From the NCBI GenBank assembly GCA_934402055.1, contig CAKRTC010000008.1, positions 1 to 64,000 on the forward strand: a stretch of DNA of 64,000 nucleotides, written 5' to 3'. Below, piece by piece: positions 54,697 to 63,764 of the stretch (position 1 is its first letter; the number at the start of each line of letters is the position of its first letter). The notes beneath the pieces were generated by a model, which made no database searches, was not told the origin of the DNA, and saw only the letters and a program-made list of their open reading frames with translations. The stretch comes from an uncultured Lachnospiraceae bacterium (GTDB taxonomy: Bacteria > Bacillota > Clostridia > Lachnospirales > Lachnospiraceae). Made by a program: the position numbers and the translations under genes.

Positions 54697-55116
54697 ATGA
54701 ATATTCTTTTTTACCTTACTCCCAAATGTGACTGCGCGTATCTTGAAGAAAGCGACAGTCTTCGTCAAGCGCTCGAAAAGCTGGAAGCAAGGCGCTACAC
54801 CACCATTCCGCTGCTAAGCAATAACGGCAGCTACATAGGTACCATTTCCGAGGGTGATCTCCTGTGGAGCATCAAAAACCGTTTCGACTTGGATCTGCGC
54901 AAAGCCGAGCATGTACGCATTACGGACATTGAACGCCGCAGAGATTACATGCCTATCTCCATCAATTCCAAGATGGAAGATCTTATCGATCTTGCTCTCA
55001 AACAAAATTTCGTTCCGGTTGCCGATGACAACGGAAGCTTTATCGGCATCGTGACAAGGCAGGAGATAATTAAATATTTTTATAATCTTACCAAGAAAGA
55101 GGACGCCGTATCATAA
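54697..55116 (+). CDS. CBS-domain pair protein
   Basis: 139 residues: two CBS motifs (about 10-60: LRQALEKLEARRYTTIPLLS and 75-130: MEDLIDLALKQNFVPVADDN) with a final GIVTRQEIIKYF. Such pairs bind adenosyl ligands (AMP, ATP, c-di-AMP). No fused effector domain. AAGGAAA stands before the ATG. The tandem structured region precedes it; a regulatory link is possible. Confidence 0.88.
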   Translation: MNILFYLTPKCDCAYLEESDSLRQALEKLEARRYTTIPLLSNNGSYIGTISEGDLLWSIKNRFDLDLRKAEHVRITDIERRRDYMPISINSKMEDLIDLALKQNFVPVADDNGSFIGIVTRQEIIKYFYNLTKKEDAVS

Positions 55117-55128
55117 GGCGTCCTTTTT
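55101..55128 (+). terminator. Terminator overlapping the CBS gene stop
   Basis: GGACGCC (55101-55107) / GGCGTCC (55117-55123), TTTTTAT after; the stop TAA (55114-55116) is in the loop, so the 5' arm is coding. Confidence 0.85.
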
Positions 55129-55137
55129 ATGTGTTCA

Positions 55138-55803
55138 TTACTTACAGCTTTGCTTTTGGGGGATCCTGTATGCCGCATAATAGGCTGCCAGACACACAGG
55201 CATTGCCATCAGCACATCCATAGCCGAATGCTGCTTGAGAAATACCGTGGAAAGTGATATCAATACAGTAATTATCGCGGCAGCTATCCTTATCCAAGCG
55301 TTATCAAGGCCCTTTGCATGCCATACCGATATCATAACTGCCACCGCTCCGATAACATGAAGGCTCGGACAAACATTGGTGTCTGTGTCAAAGCTGTACA
55401 GTGCCTTTACCACAGCTGTCAGAAAATTGTCACGGGGAAATTCCGTTACTCTCATCTCCTGACATGTAGGATATATCATATATATGGCTATCGTTCCCAT
55501 AAAGGAAATAATAAGGAAGCGTAAAAAGCGCTTGAACTCCTCCGTATCATACAACAGCGTATAAAGCTGCATAAGCAGCAATTCGACAAACCACAGAACA
55601 TAGGGTATCAGAAAATACTCGCAAAAAGGTATCATGTCATCCAAAGCACAATGTACCGGATGATAGTTTCTGTTTACCCATACCCTCTCAAGAAAAGCAA
55701 AAGAAGCAAGATATATCGGCCAAAACAGCAGATACTTTAAGTGACTGAACTCGGCATCATTTATCTTACTTAATCTGAATCCTCTGTAATCCGTCATTAT
55801 CAT
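55138..55803 (-). CDS. PAP2-family membrane phosphatase
   Basis: 221 residues with six spans and the acid phosphatase motifs: DTNVCPSLHVIGAVAV (motif 2, PSxH) and KQHSAMDVLMAM (motif 3, H...D), motif 1 weak (HCALDDMIPF-like). It should dephosphorylate a lipid or undecaprenyl phosphate. ATGA overlap with the CvfB-like gene upstream suggests coupled translation. Confidence 0.85.
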   Translation of the reverse strand: MIMTDYRGFRLSKINDAEFSHLKYLLFWPIYLASFAFLERVWVNRNYHPVHCALDDMIPFCEYFLIPYVLWFVELLLMQLYTLLYDTEEFKRFLRFLIISFMGTIAIYMIYPTCQEMRVTEFPRDNFLTAVVKALYSFDTDTNVCPSLHVIGAVAVMISVWHAKGLDNAWIRIAAAIITVLISLSTVFLKQHSAMDVLMAMPVCLAAYYAAYRIPQKQSCK

Positions 55804-57335
55804 TTCTTGATAAGCTTTACCGTATCCTTCTCACGATCAAGCTCTACGATACGATTCTTGTAGAGATGTCCGAGTGCACGCTTGAACTGATTCTTGCTCA
55901 TAGCGTAGGTCTCTTCTATGAATTCCGCGTCTGCCCTGTCTCCGTAAGGAAGGAAGCCGTCGTTGCGTCTTAATTCATAGAGGATAACATCGGCATCTTC
56001 ATTTACAGTCTTATAGAGCTTATCTCGTATAAGCAGATCCAGCTTACCGTCATCCCTAACCTTAACGACTCTTGCTTCGACCTCATCACCGTACTCATAC
56101 TCCTTGAAGGTTTCTCTTATCGGTACAAGACCGTAATACTTATTGTCTACAGCAATGAATATTCCAAGCTTAGGATTGATTTCATAAACAAAGCCTGTTA
56201 CTCTGTCATCCTCTTTGTACGGACTCTGTCTGTCAAGATGTCCGTAAACTCTCATGGTTGCAGCCTGTCTTCCGGATTTATCGGTATAAAGCCATACGAG
56301 TACTTCATCACCGACATTCGGTGTAACGATCTGCTCCTTAAACGGAAGCAGTACCTGCTTCGGAACTCCGTTATCAAGGAAAGCACCTATGCTTGTTACC
56401 GCAGCAACTGTAAGCAGCCCGACCTCTCCGTCACGAAGTATAGGTGTACGCATGGTAGCTGTCATTCGGCCGCCCTTGTCATCATAGAAGTAAACTGTTA
56501 CCTCGTCTCCGCTCTTAGGTCTGCCTAACTGTTCTGCAAAAGGAAGCAATATGGTACCGCTCTCTGCGATCCTTCTTCCGAATGCACCTTCGATAAGATC
56601 TCTCGGTGCCTCCACAAATGCTCCGACCTCAGAGGTCTTGACAACTCTTACTGTGTAAGCTTTGCTGAAGACAGATTCCGGAGCCTGTTCTCTGCTTCTG
56701 CGTCTGTCATCTCTTCCGCGTCTTTGTGAATCATCACGTCTGTCATCTCTTCCAAAGCGCTCTCTGCCGCCGCGGTATGAATCCCTGCCGCCTTTGTCAA
56801 AACGTCTCTCATCACGGCCGAAACGCTCACGTCCCTCACGTCTGTCATCGCTTCTTCCCGCTCTGTCGAATCTTCTTCCGTCACGATCCGAGAAGCTGCG
56901 CTTATCTCTATCAAAACGTCTGTCATCTCTGTCAAAGCGATTACTTTCTCTGTCTGAGCGTCTGTCGTCTCTGTCAAAGCGGTTGCCGTCTCTGTCCGTG
57001 CGTCTGTCATCTCTGTCAAAGCGGTTTCCATCTCTGTCTGAGCGTCTGTCATCTCTTCCGAAGCGCTCTCGGCGTCCGAAGCTTCTATCCCTGTCATCAC
57101 CGTCACGGCCCTGACGTCTGTCTGTATTCGGGCGAGTCTTGAATTTACCGGAATGAACCACTACCGAAGCAGCGGCATTTCCGCCTCTTCTTCCCTTACC
57201 CTTTCTTACCTCTTTTTCTGCTGAAGTATCTTCGGCAGCATAAGAAAAAGCCTCTCCGTCTGTGTCGCATGGGTAATTATTCTTTACCGCCGGCTCGTCA
57301 CAGGGATAGGCTCTTGTTTCATTATCATTATTCAT
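55800..57335 (-). CDS. CvfB-like S1-domain RNA-binding protein with Arg/Asp-repeat extension
   Basis: 511 residues. The C-terminal about 290 residues show the CvfB architecture: three S1-like beta barrels (GAFVEAPRDLIEGAFG, IGAFLDNGVPKQVLLPFKEQ, LGIFIAVDNKYYGLVPIRET) and a final winged helix (MSKNQFKRALGHLYKNRIVE). The N-terminal 225 are an intrinsically disordered, Arg/Asp/Gly-rich tail with imperfect 14-residue repeats (RFDRDDRRTDRDGN). The start at 57335 has GGAGAG 8 nt before it. The tail could bind RNA or act in condensates; usual CvfB lacks it. Confidence 0.85.
   Translation of the reverse strand: MNNDNETRAYPCDEPAVKNNYPCDTDGEAFSYAAEDTSAEKEVRKGKGRRGGNAAASVVVHSGKFKTRPNTDRRQGRDGDDRDRSFGRRERFGRDDRRSDRDGNRFDRDDRRTDRDGNRFDRDDRRSDRESNRFDRDDRRFDRDKRSFSDRDGRRFDRAGRSDDRREGRERFGRDERRFDKGGRDSYRGGRERFGRDDRRDDSQRRGRDDRRRSREQAPESVFSKAYTVRVVKTSEVGAFVEAPRDLIEGAFGRRIAESGTILLPFAEQLGRPKSGDEVTVYFYDDKGGRMTATMRTPILRDGEVGLLTVAAVTSIGAFLDNGVPKQVLLPFKEQIVTPNVGDEVLVWLYTDKSGRQAATMRVYGHLDRQSPYKEDDRVTGFVYEINPKLGIFIAVDNKYYGLVPIRETFKEYEYGDEVEARVVKVRDDGKLDLLIRDKLYKTVNEDADVILYELRRNDGFLPYGDRADAEFIEETYAMSKNQFKRALGHLYKNRIVELDREKDTVKLIKK
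56904..57059 (-). repeat. Coding tandem repeat, 14-residue RD units
   Basis: Four imperfect 42-bp units encode (G/R)FDRDDRR(S/T/F)DRD(G/S)N; other GRERFGRD(D/E)RR copies lie on both sides. Prone to slippage and length variation. Confidence 0.85.
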
Positions 57336-57537
57336 AATAAAGTCTCTCCGTTCTTTCATCTAAAATCAGCTCATGTTTTATAGCATAAGCATTGTATCTG
57401 TTTGCGGCTTTCTTTTCTATATTATCGATTAAATCCGCATGCGGTATCATATCAGTTTCAGACATTCTTGTCTACATAAATTTACCCTTGTTTTTAGATT
57501 GTTTTTAGATAGAACAAAGCGTAATATATTAAACTCT

Positions 57538-58197
57538 TTACTTTTTTGCAAGCTTCTCAAAGACAGGTATGATCAGCGCGCCCACAACATTTCCCGCAGT
57601 CATTATAAGGAGCCAAATAATTGTATGCACAGACCAAGCTCTGCCCATCGCAAAATAAAACATATTGGCTACACAGTGTTCAAAGCCTGCAAGTATAAAG
57701 CCTGCCACGCACAGAAAGAGTCCTATATATTTTCCGAATTCATGCGAATTTTTCTTAAATCCGTCAACAGCTATATACATGAGCAGATTACAGAAAATTG
57801 CCAGTATAAATATACTCAAAGCCCCGTCATTGAGCTTTGTCGAACATATACTCGCGGCTTTTTCCGTAAATGCAGCCGCATTACGTGTAAATCCTATTAA
57901 AAATGCCGTGAGCCAGGCTCCAAGCAGATTGCCTATCCATATGACCGCAAGATAGAGCACATAGCTCGGCGGATTATCAAGCAGATATCCGGCTTTGCCC
58001 GTGAACAGGTTAAAACCTCTTGTACATATGGTAAAAAGTCCTAAGGTGAAGAACAAGGATCCTATCACCTTATTATCTATGGCAAGGAACATGCATCCGC
58101 CTATGCTTATCGACATTCCTCCCATTATTGCCAAAGAAAGTGTTGCAATATGCTTGCCGAAACCCAAATTATCTTTCCGATCGATAGTATTTGACAT
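57538..58197 (-). CDS. Formate/nitrite-type channel (FNT family)
   Basis: 219 residues with six spans and FNT motifs (LGNLLGAWLTAFLIG, IFCNLLMYIAVDGFKK, AMGRAWSVHTIIWLL with KSSHEFGKYIGLFLCVAGFI). Forms a pentameric channel for formate, nitrite or related anions. GGGGGTTATACTT precedes the ATG at 58197. No pyruvate formate-lyase gene is adjacent, so the anion cannot be fixed. Confidence 0.85.
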   Translation of the reverse strand: MSNTIDRKDNLGFGKHIATLSLAIMGGMSISIGGCMFLAIDNKVIGSLFFTLGLFTICTRGFNLFTGKAGYLLDNPPSYVLYLAVIWIGNLLGAWLTAFLIGFTRNAAAFTEKAASICSTKLNDGALSIFILAIFCNLLMYIAVDGFKKNSHEFGKYIGLFLCVAGFILAGFEHCVANMFYFAMGRAWSVHTIIWLLIMTAGNVVGALIIPVFEKLAKK

Positions 58198-58258
58198 AAG
58201 TATAACCCCCAAAGTGGTTACATTATATCAAATAAAGTACCGGATTATTGTATAAAAA

Positions 58259-58284
58259 TTGTTTAACGTTTATCGTTAACACAA
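58259..58284 (-). terminator. Terminator after the prepilin gene
   Basis: TTGTTTAACG (58259) / CGTTAACACAA (58274) with TTTTTATAC on the minus strand; it ends the GGDEF-prepilin transcript ahead of the FNT gene. Confidence 0.75.
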
Positions 58285-58379
58285 TTTCTTGCTTTTTTTA
58301 ATCCTTCTTTATCCTACTCGTTCAAGTTCGGTTTTCCGTCATCACCGCAGCATATATATTGCGCCGACTAAGCTTTTAG

Positions 58380-59372
58380 CTATTTCGGCAAGGTGTCTTT
58401 ATATTCTGTATATTTACCGTCCGATACTAGTTTCTCATACGCTCTGTAGGCATCCTCGAGAGTGTCATATTTTGTACCATTTGTGTAGTCCTTGTAATAG
58501 CTATAATTAGGAAAATCTCCGGCAACTGCTACATACGTATCTATTTTATTTGATCCGCTGTAGGTTTTCTCTCTTTGTGCTGTTACGGTTTCAGATACGT
58601 AATATCCGCCGCCCTCTTTCGCTATGATAACCGGAATATTCTTACCGGCACCTACTTTATCGGTATCTACCGAAGTCCAGAACAAATACATACACTTATT
58701 TTCTGTCTCTCTGATATCTCCCAGATAAGCCCAGCTTCCGTGCTTCAGCAAGCTATTGTTACCGATTTTATCCTTAACCGCATTAACCATATTAGAATTC
58801 GGACATGTCGAATCTATACGAAAAGAGGTTGTACCTTTATACGTTTCCGTAAAGCCGGTCTTTGCGAGCGCTTCATGCACATCCTCTTTGAAATCGATCG
58901 TAGTTCCGGATTCTGTACTTCCTCCGTTTGTTCCGCCGTTCTCGGCTCCGTTTTTATCCAGCCACTTAAATACCACACCGACAGTAGGGTCGTAAGATAT
59001 CACGCAGCTTCCGCCGGACTTCGGGATCCCCTTCCAGTTAGGTGTATCTCCCTCGCTTTTATAATGAGTGATGCCTCCTATTACCACAGGATCCGCTGAC
59101 TGCCAGTCATCCTTCTTTTGCTTAAGCATGACCGTTCCCGATTGTCCGTCTGTATCCTCCGTAATAACAGCCGTCATAACTTCGGTATACTTAGATCGTA
59201 TATTTGCAAGATCAACAGATTCCCGGCTCTTCTCAAGCTGTTTACCAAGTGCAGGCAACGCCACAACTACAATAAGCGCAATGATCGCAACAACAATTAA
59301 AAGCTCTCCCAAAGTCAAGCCCTTGTTGTTTCTTAATGTATTGTCTTTTACGGCAATTTTCTTTACGATCAA
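58380..59372 (-). CDS. Type IV prepilin/pseudopilin-like protein
   Basis: 330 residues. The N-terminus has a charged leader ending NNKG, then LTLGELLIVVAIIALIVVVA: cleavage after Gly18 gives Leu at +1 and conserved Glu at +5, the type IV prepilin hallmark. The rest is a large Gly/Ser/Thr-rich globular part with two Cys (GGSCVISYD, DSTCPNSN). No pilus ATPase, PilC or peptidase is nearby. Start is TTG at 59372, spaced from AAGGGAT. It trails the GGDEF gene by 17 nt. Confidence 0.85.
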   Translation of the reverse strand: MIVKKIAVKDNTLRNNKGLTLGELLIVVAIIALIVVVALPALGKQLEKSRESVDLANIRSKYTEVMTAVITEDTDGQSGTVMLKQKKDDWQSADPVVIGGITHYKSEGDTPNWKGIPKSGGSCVISYDPTVGVVFKWLDKNGAENGGTNGGSTESGTTIDFKEDVHEALAKTGFTETYKGTTSFRIDSTCPNSNMVNAVKDKIGNNSLLKHGSWAYLGDIRETENKCMYLFWTSVDTDKVGAGKNIPVIIAKEGGGYYVSETVTAQREKTYSGSNKIDTYVAVAGDFPNYSYYKDYTNGTKYDTLEDAYRAYEKLVSDGKYTEYKDTLPK

Positions 59373-59389
59373 ACTTTTTTATTTATCCC

Positions 59390-60511
59390 TTATCTTTGTT
59401 GAGCAAAAACAGAACTTCCGCTCTGACTCTTTTTCAGCTTATGTGCCTTCTTGTCCTCATACATATTCTTATCGGCTCTTGCCTTGGCATCAAGAATACT
59501 CTCCTCTTTTGAAATAAGAGCACTTCCGTAAGAAACCTCCGGCAACAGAGGATTCTTTACTCTTTGTTTTTTTAAGATACGATAGAACTTCTCCTTGCAG
59601 CTTATCTCACGCTTATTATCCCTAAGCAATACACAGAATTCATCTCCGCCGATACGATAGCAATTACCATATTCCGAATATGCCGTCTTCAGACATTTTG
59701 CGATCACTCTGAGACATTTATCTCCCTCAAGATGACCGTAGGTATCATTAATATACTTGAAATCATCCAGATCCATAACTATAAGCATATCATCCAAGCA
59801 TAGATTAATGGTCTTATTCAGATAGCTTTTCTGACTCAGAAGTCCTGTCAATCCGTCGAGCTGATTCCACATCTCATTGCAATAAAGATAGAAAAGCACT
59901 GCAATCAGCGTTACGCAAAGCCAGGTAATATGTATCTCCGGAACCAGTATCTGTACCAGCGTTCCTATTGCAATAAAGGCCGAAAGCGAATATATCAGCT
60001 CTCTTCCGCGATTTTGAAACACCCTTGCCATCTCCAGCATGTTATATAATAATAGTACAATTCCCGCGTAATACATGATCATGTATATATGGAATCCACG
60101 CTCTCGGAAATAGTGATTAGAGCTGTCGACTCTGAAAACAAGTCCTCCCATAAACAAGGATACCAGCAGGATCAGCATATATATTATCTCTACAACTACC
60201 GCAATCTTTAAGCTACGGATATCTCGCTCCGAGCTTTTCAGCGTATAGATCATGAGCAGCGGTACCGCAGGAGTCAGACCAAAGCCTAAATAATTCGACA
60301 ATATATTTACAGGGCGAAGCCAGACCGCCGTACCGTCTACCAGCACAGTGATCAATTCCAATATGCATATTACGCCTATCAATATAAATGTAGCCAGAAA
60401 GCCCTTTGCCTGTTCCGGATCAAGCGTGGTATTCAGACGTACCAGCACACACATAAATCCGAGCACAAATACATTGATACCGGTCAATGTCAAAAAATAT
60501 AAATCCGTCAT
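59390..60511 (-). CDS. Multi-span membrane GGDEF diguanylate cyclase
   Basis: 373 residues: seven or eight hydrophobic helices in the first 210, then a GGDEF domain with DGLTGLLSQKSYLN and RIGGDEFCVLL (residues 288-292 intact) and YGSALISKEE. No RxxD inhibition site five residues before GGDEF is visible, so product inhibition may be absent. It makes c-di-GMP in response to a membrane signal. Upstream of the orphan prepilin in one operon. Confidence 0.88.
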   Translation of the reverse strand: MTDLYFLTLTGINVFVLGFMCVLVRLNTTLDPEQAKGFLATFILIGVICILELITVLVDGTAVWLRPVNILSNYLGFGLTPAVPLLMIYTLKSSERDIRSLKIAVVVEIIYMLILLVSLFMGGLVFRVDSSNHYFRERGFHIYMIMYYAGIVLLLYNMLEMARVFQNRGRELIYSLSAFIAIGTLVQILVPEIHITWLCVTLIAVLFYLYCNEMWNQLDGLTGLLSQKSYLNKTINLCLDDMLIVMDLDDFKYINDTYGHLEGDKCLRVIAKCLKTAYSEYGNCYRIGGDEFCVLLRDNKREISCKEKFYRILKKQRVKNPLLPEVSYGSALISKEESILDAKARADKNMYEDKKAHKLKKSQSGSSVFAQQR

Positions 60512-60748
60512 AAAACTCCAATTACATGAAATAATTGTAAAAAGATATTATATCAGAAATATCTGCATTTCCATGCATCAAGTTTTATTTTACTTGAAAC
60601 TTGTTAAGTATTTTTTATTATACATTTTATAGCCTTGACTGCCATTGATAATAATGCAGATTGGCTTTATTATCAGTGTTATTCTGACATTACTGCCGAG
60701 TTCACATTTTCGGCAGACCTAAAACAAATTTAAGCGGGGTATACCTTT

Positions 60749-62089
60749 ATGAAAAAAGATGAATACTTGATTACCGATGCTCCGTTAAAGGCACTAAGCA
60801 TTTTCGCACTGCCTATGATACTCGGAAGCTTCTTCCAGCAGGTCTACAATATGGCAGACTCAATTATAGTCGGACGTTTTGTCGGTTCCTCCGCACTTGC
60901 CGCCGTCGGTGCCTGTGCCGCTCTGACAAACGTTTTTATTTGTGTTGCGCTCGGTGCCGGAGTCGGTGCCGGAGTCTTGGTCAGTCGAGCATTCGGATCG
61001 AGAAGCTATGGTAAAATGAAGACTATAGTGTCTACATCTCTGATCAGCTTTCTCATCTTAAGCGGCATTCTGGGAGTTATAGGGTATCTTCTGTCTCGTC
61101 CTATGATGCAGCTGTTACAAACACCTTCCGACATACTGGATACTGCTGTACTCTACCTTAAGATATACTTTTTGGGATTTCCCTTCCTGTTCATGTACAA
61201 TATCCTCTCCAATATGTTCACTTCAATCGGAGAATCACGAGTCCCTTTGGCTCTCCTTATATTCTCCTCGTTGCTGAATATCTTCATGGATCTGTGGATG
61301 GTTGTAAATCTTGGAATGGGAGTCTTCGGTGTTGCTCTTGCCACACTGATCTCACAAGGTATATCGGCAATTATGTCACTGCTTATTTTCCTCAGACGAA
61401 TGAAACGTTATGAGGGAACTTTCGTCTGGTTTGAGACCAAGGAGCTTGCATCCATGCTGGAAATAGCAGTTCCGTCTGTCCTCCAGCAGTCAACCGTGTC
61501 CATCGGAATGATGATAGTACAGGCAGTGGTAAATCCTTTCGGCACCCAGGCTCTTGCCGGTTACTCGGCTACAATGCGTGTTGAAAATGTTTTCTCTCTG
61601 ATATTTGTTTCCATAGGAAACGCAGTTTCTCCTTTTGTATCTCAGAATCTCGGCGCAAAAAAGGAAGAACGTATAAGACAGGGATATCATGCTGCTCTCA
61701 TTCTTGATGCGATCTTTGCGGTCCTCGCGTTTGTTGTCATAGAGAATCTAAATACACAGATCGCAGGCCTTTTTCTCGGAAAAGACGGAACTGAGCTGGC
61801 CTACAGTGTATCCTGCGGCTATATGAAATGGCTCGGCTACTTCTTCATTTTCATGGGGATCAAGATGGCAACAGACGGAGTTCTCAGAGGTCTTGGTATA
61901 ATGAGACCGTTTCTCATTGCAAATATGGTCAACCTCAGCATACGTTTAGCTGTTGCCTTGATAATGGCTCCGCGCTTTGGTATAGAATTTGTCTGGCTTG
62001 CCGTACCGCTCGGCTGGCTCGCCAACTTCCTTGTGTCCTATGCCTCGCTCAGAAAATGTTATTTTAATAAAAGTCGTAAAGGAACATAA
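60749..62089 (+). CDS. MATE-family efflux transporter
   Basis: 446 residues with 12 spans; LSIFALPMILGSFFQQVYNM, DSIIVGRFVGSSALAAVGAC and GAGVLVSRAFGS are MATE hallmarks (DinF/NorM type). Exports cationic compounds using Na+ or H+. A GNAT gene follows after 2 nt. GCGGGG precedes the ATG. Confidence 0.92.
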   Translation: MKKDEYLITDAPLKALSIFALPMILGSFFQQVYNMADSIIVGRFVGSSALAAVGACAALTNVFICVALGAGVGAGVLVSRAFGSRSYGKMKTIVSTSLISFLILSGILGVIGYLLSRPMMQLLQTPSDILDTAVLYLKIYFLGFPFLFMYNILSNMFTSIGESRVPLALLIFSSLLNIFMDLWMVVNLGMGVFGVALATLISQGISAIMSLLIFLRRMKRYEGTFVWFETKELASMLEIAVPSVLQQSTVSIGMMIVQAVVNPFGTQALAGYSATMRVENVFSLIFVSIGNAVSPFVSQNLGAKKEERIRQGYHAALILDAIFAVLAFVVIENLNTQIAGLFLGKDGTELAYSVSCGYMKWLGYFFIFMGIKMATDGVLRGLGIMRPFLIANMVNLSIRLAVALIMAPRFGIEFVWLAVPLGWLANFLVSYASLRKCYFNKSRKGT

Positions 62090-62091
62090 AC

Positions 62092-62613
62092 ATGGAATTT
62101 ATCAAATGTGACGAAAGCTATACCGATGAGCTCTCGGCCCTGTATCAAAAGGTCGTAAGCTATCTTGAGGAGCATATAAATTATCCCAAATGGAACCGCT
62201 CATATCCAAGCCGAGACACTGTTGTTAATGCAATAAAGCAGGACAGCCTATATACCTGTCTTAAAGACGGCAAGGCTGTCGGTTCTGTTATACTTAACGA
62301 AGATCCCTGTGGGGATTTTGATGCCGGAGAATGGAAAACTCCTGCCAGGCTCGGAGAGTATCTTGTCATACACACGCTTGCAGTCGATCCCGATATCACT
62401 CGCTGCGGCATAGGTGCATTTATTGTGAATGAATCTCTTGCCCTTGCACGCAGCAAATCGTACAAAGCCGTAAGGCTTGATGTGGTTCCCGGCAATATAA
62501 ATGCGCAGCGTCTGTATGCAGGCTGCGGCTTCAGCTACGCCGGAACAAAGGATCTTAAGCGAGACATCAAGGAAATACCTGTATTCGATCTGTATGAACA
62601 TGATCTGTCATGA
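62092..62613 (+). CDS. GNAT-family acetyltransferase
   Basis: 173 residues: LHTLAVDPDITRCGIGAFIV (motif A, RxxGxG/A type with RCGIGA) and LDVVPGNINAQRLYAGCGFS (motif B). Transfers acetyl from acetyl-CoA to an unknown amine. Coupled to the MATE gene by a 2-nt gap, so possibly modifies the exported compound. Confidence 0.88.
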   Translation: MEFIKCDESYTDELSALYQKVVSYLEEHINYPKWNRSYPSRDTVVNAIKQDSLYTCLKDGKAVGSVILNEDPCGDFDAGEWKTPARLGEYLVIHTLAVDPDITRCGIGAFIVNESLALARSKSYKAVRLDVVPGNINAQRLYAGCGFSYAGTKDLKRDIKEIPVFDLYEHDLS

Positions 62614-62693
62614 TGCCGGGTGCAGCTGTCACACTGCAAATCGGCACAAACAGTACATCCGGTCATATGAACACAAGCTGTTTTATATATCAT

Positions 62694-62729
62694 AAGCTTG
62701 CCGTAAGGCTTTCACATTACGGCAGGCTT
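62694..62729 (+). terminator. Terminator after MATE-GNAT pair
   Basis: AAGCTTGCCGTAA (62694-62706) / TTACGGCAGGCTT (62717-62729) with one bulge, near-convergent with the ferredoxin gene. Confidence 0.7.
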
Positions 62730-62766
62730 GATTAATAGAGAATGTATCTTGGCAAGTTCTTGGCAT

Positions 62767-63492
62767 TCAATCCAATATCTTGCCGTCTATGGATACTGTC
62801 ACTACCTGCCACGGAATAAACTTGCCGCTTTCCTGAAGCGCCTTCTTTGCCGCATTTTCAAGTCCGCCGCAGCACGGAACCTCCATCCTTACGATAGTAA
62901 CGCTCTTAATATCATTATTCTCGAGTATAGCCTTAAGCTTCTCACTGTAATCAACCGCATCAAGCTTGGGACATCCTATCAGAGTCACCTTTCCCCTTAC
63001 GAAATCTCTATGGAATGCAGCATAGGCATATGCGGTGCAGTCTGCGGCAATCAACAGCTTTGCGCCGTCAAAATATGGTGCATTGACCGGGGCAAGCTTA
63101 ATCTGCACAGGCCAGTTGCGAAGTTGTGATACCTGCTGTGAAAAAGAGCTTTCGGCGGCATCTTCCTTATCGCCGGCTTGTTCCATCATACGGACACGTG
63201 AACCCGGACATCCTGCTCCCATTGTCTTTATTTTCTCGGCAATCTCCCTGCGCTTCATATTTTCCTTAACAGCCTCAGCATCATAGCCTTTGGCTTCTCT
63301 TTCTTCAAAGCTTATTGCTCCGGTCGGACATGTCGGAAGGCAATCTCCCATACCGTCACAATAATCGTCACGAAGAAGCTTTGCCTTGCCGTTGACCATG
63401 CCTATTGCACCCTCATGACATGCATTGGCACATATACCGCATCCGTTACACTTTTCCTCATCTATATGGATTATCTTTCTTATCATTTTCAT
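62767..63492 (-). CDS. Two-cluster ferredoxin-domain protein, Hcp-type accessory
   Basis: 241 residues: CNGCGICANACHEG and CDGMGDCLPTCPTG supply two [4Fe-4S] clusters near the start; the C-terminal half (CTAYAYAAFHRDFV, LIGCPKLDAVD, VPCCGGLENAAKKALQESG) is the domain seen in clostridial iron-sulfur proteins often beside hybrid-cluster proteins and a Crp/Fnr regulator. Start among 63492 and 63486 unclear; neither has a good ribosome site. Divergent from the Crp gene. Confidence 0.85.
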   Translation of the reverse strand: MKMIRKIIHIDEEKCNGCGICANACHEGAIGMVNGKAKLLRDDYCDGMGDCLPTCPTGAISFEEREAKGYDAEAVKENMKRREIAEKIKTMGAGCPGSRVRMMEQAGDKEDAAESSFSQQVSQLRNWPVQIKLAPVNAPYFDGAKLLIAADCTAYAYAAFHRDFVRGKVTLIGCPKLDAVDYSEKLKAILENNDIKSVTIVRMEVPCCGGLENAAKKALQESGKFIPWQVVTVSIDGKILD

Positions 63493-63691
63493 TTTCTGCA
63501 GCAAACCATGTTATGTGTATAAAGGCGAAGTGAAATAAGCCTTTCCACCGCTTTGACCTGCGTCTGCCGCTGTCTCCTTTCCTAATACCTGATCATCATT
63601 CAGCAACCCGTGTCCTGTTATGTACTAAACACGCCTATTTTAAATGAAGCATTGAAATTAATATTACTTGAGCGATTGCATCATAAAATGC

Positions 63692-63721
63692 TTATTGCTT
63701 ATGCCGCAATAATAGTATAAT
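63692..63721 (+). promoter_or_regulatory. Promoter and palindrome before Crp/Fnr gene
   Basis: TTATTG (63692-63697) and TATAAT (63716-63721), 18-nt spacer. TATTGC (63693-63698) / GCAATA (63706-63711) is a 6-bp inverted repeat overlapping the -35, a candidate Crp/Fnr-type operator. Confidence 0.55.
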
Positions 63722-63764
63722 AAAGGAAAATTGTATGTTTGATTTCAAACAAAAGGAGTGCTGT

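Noticed and set aside
56648..57142. Long open frames in other phases over the Arg/Asp-repeat region
   Set aside because: They are shadows created by the codon-biased 42-bp repeats of the CvfB-like gene; composition is repetitive and no ribosome site is present.
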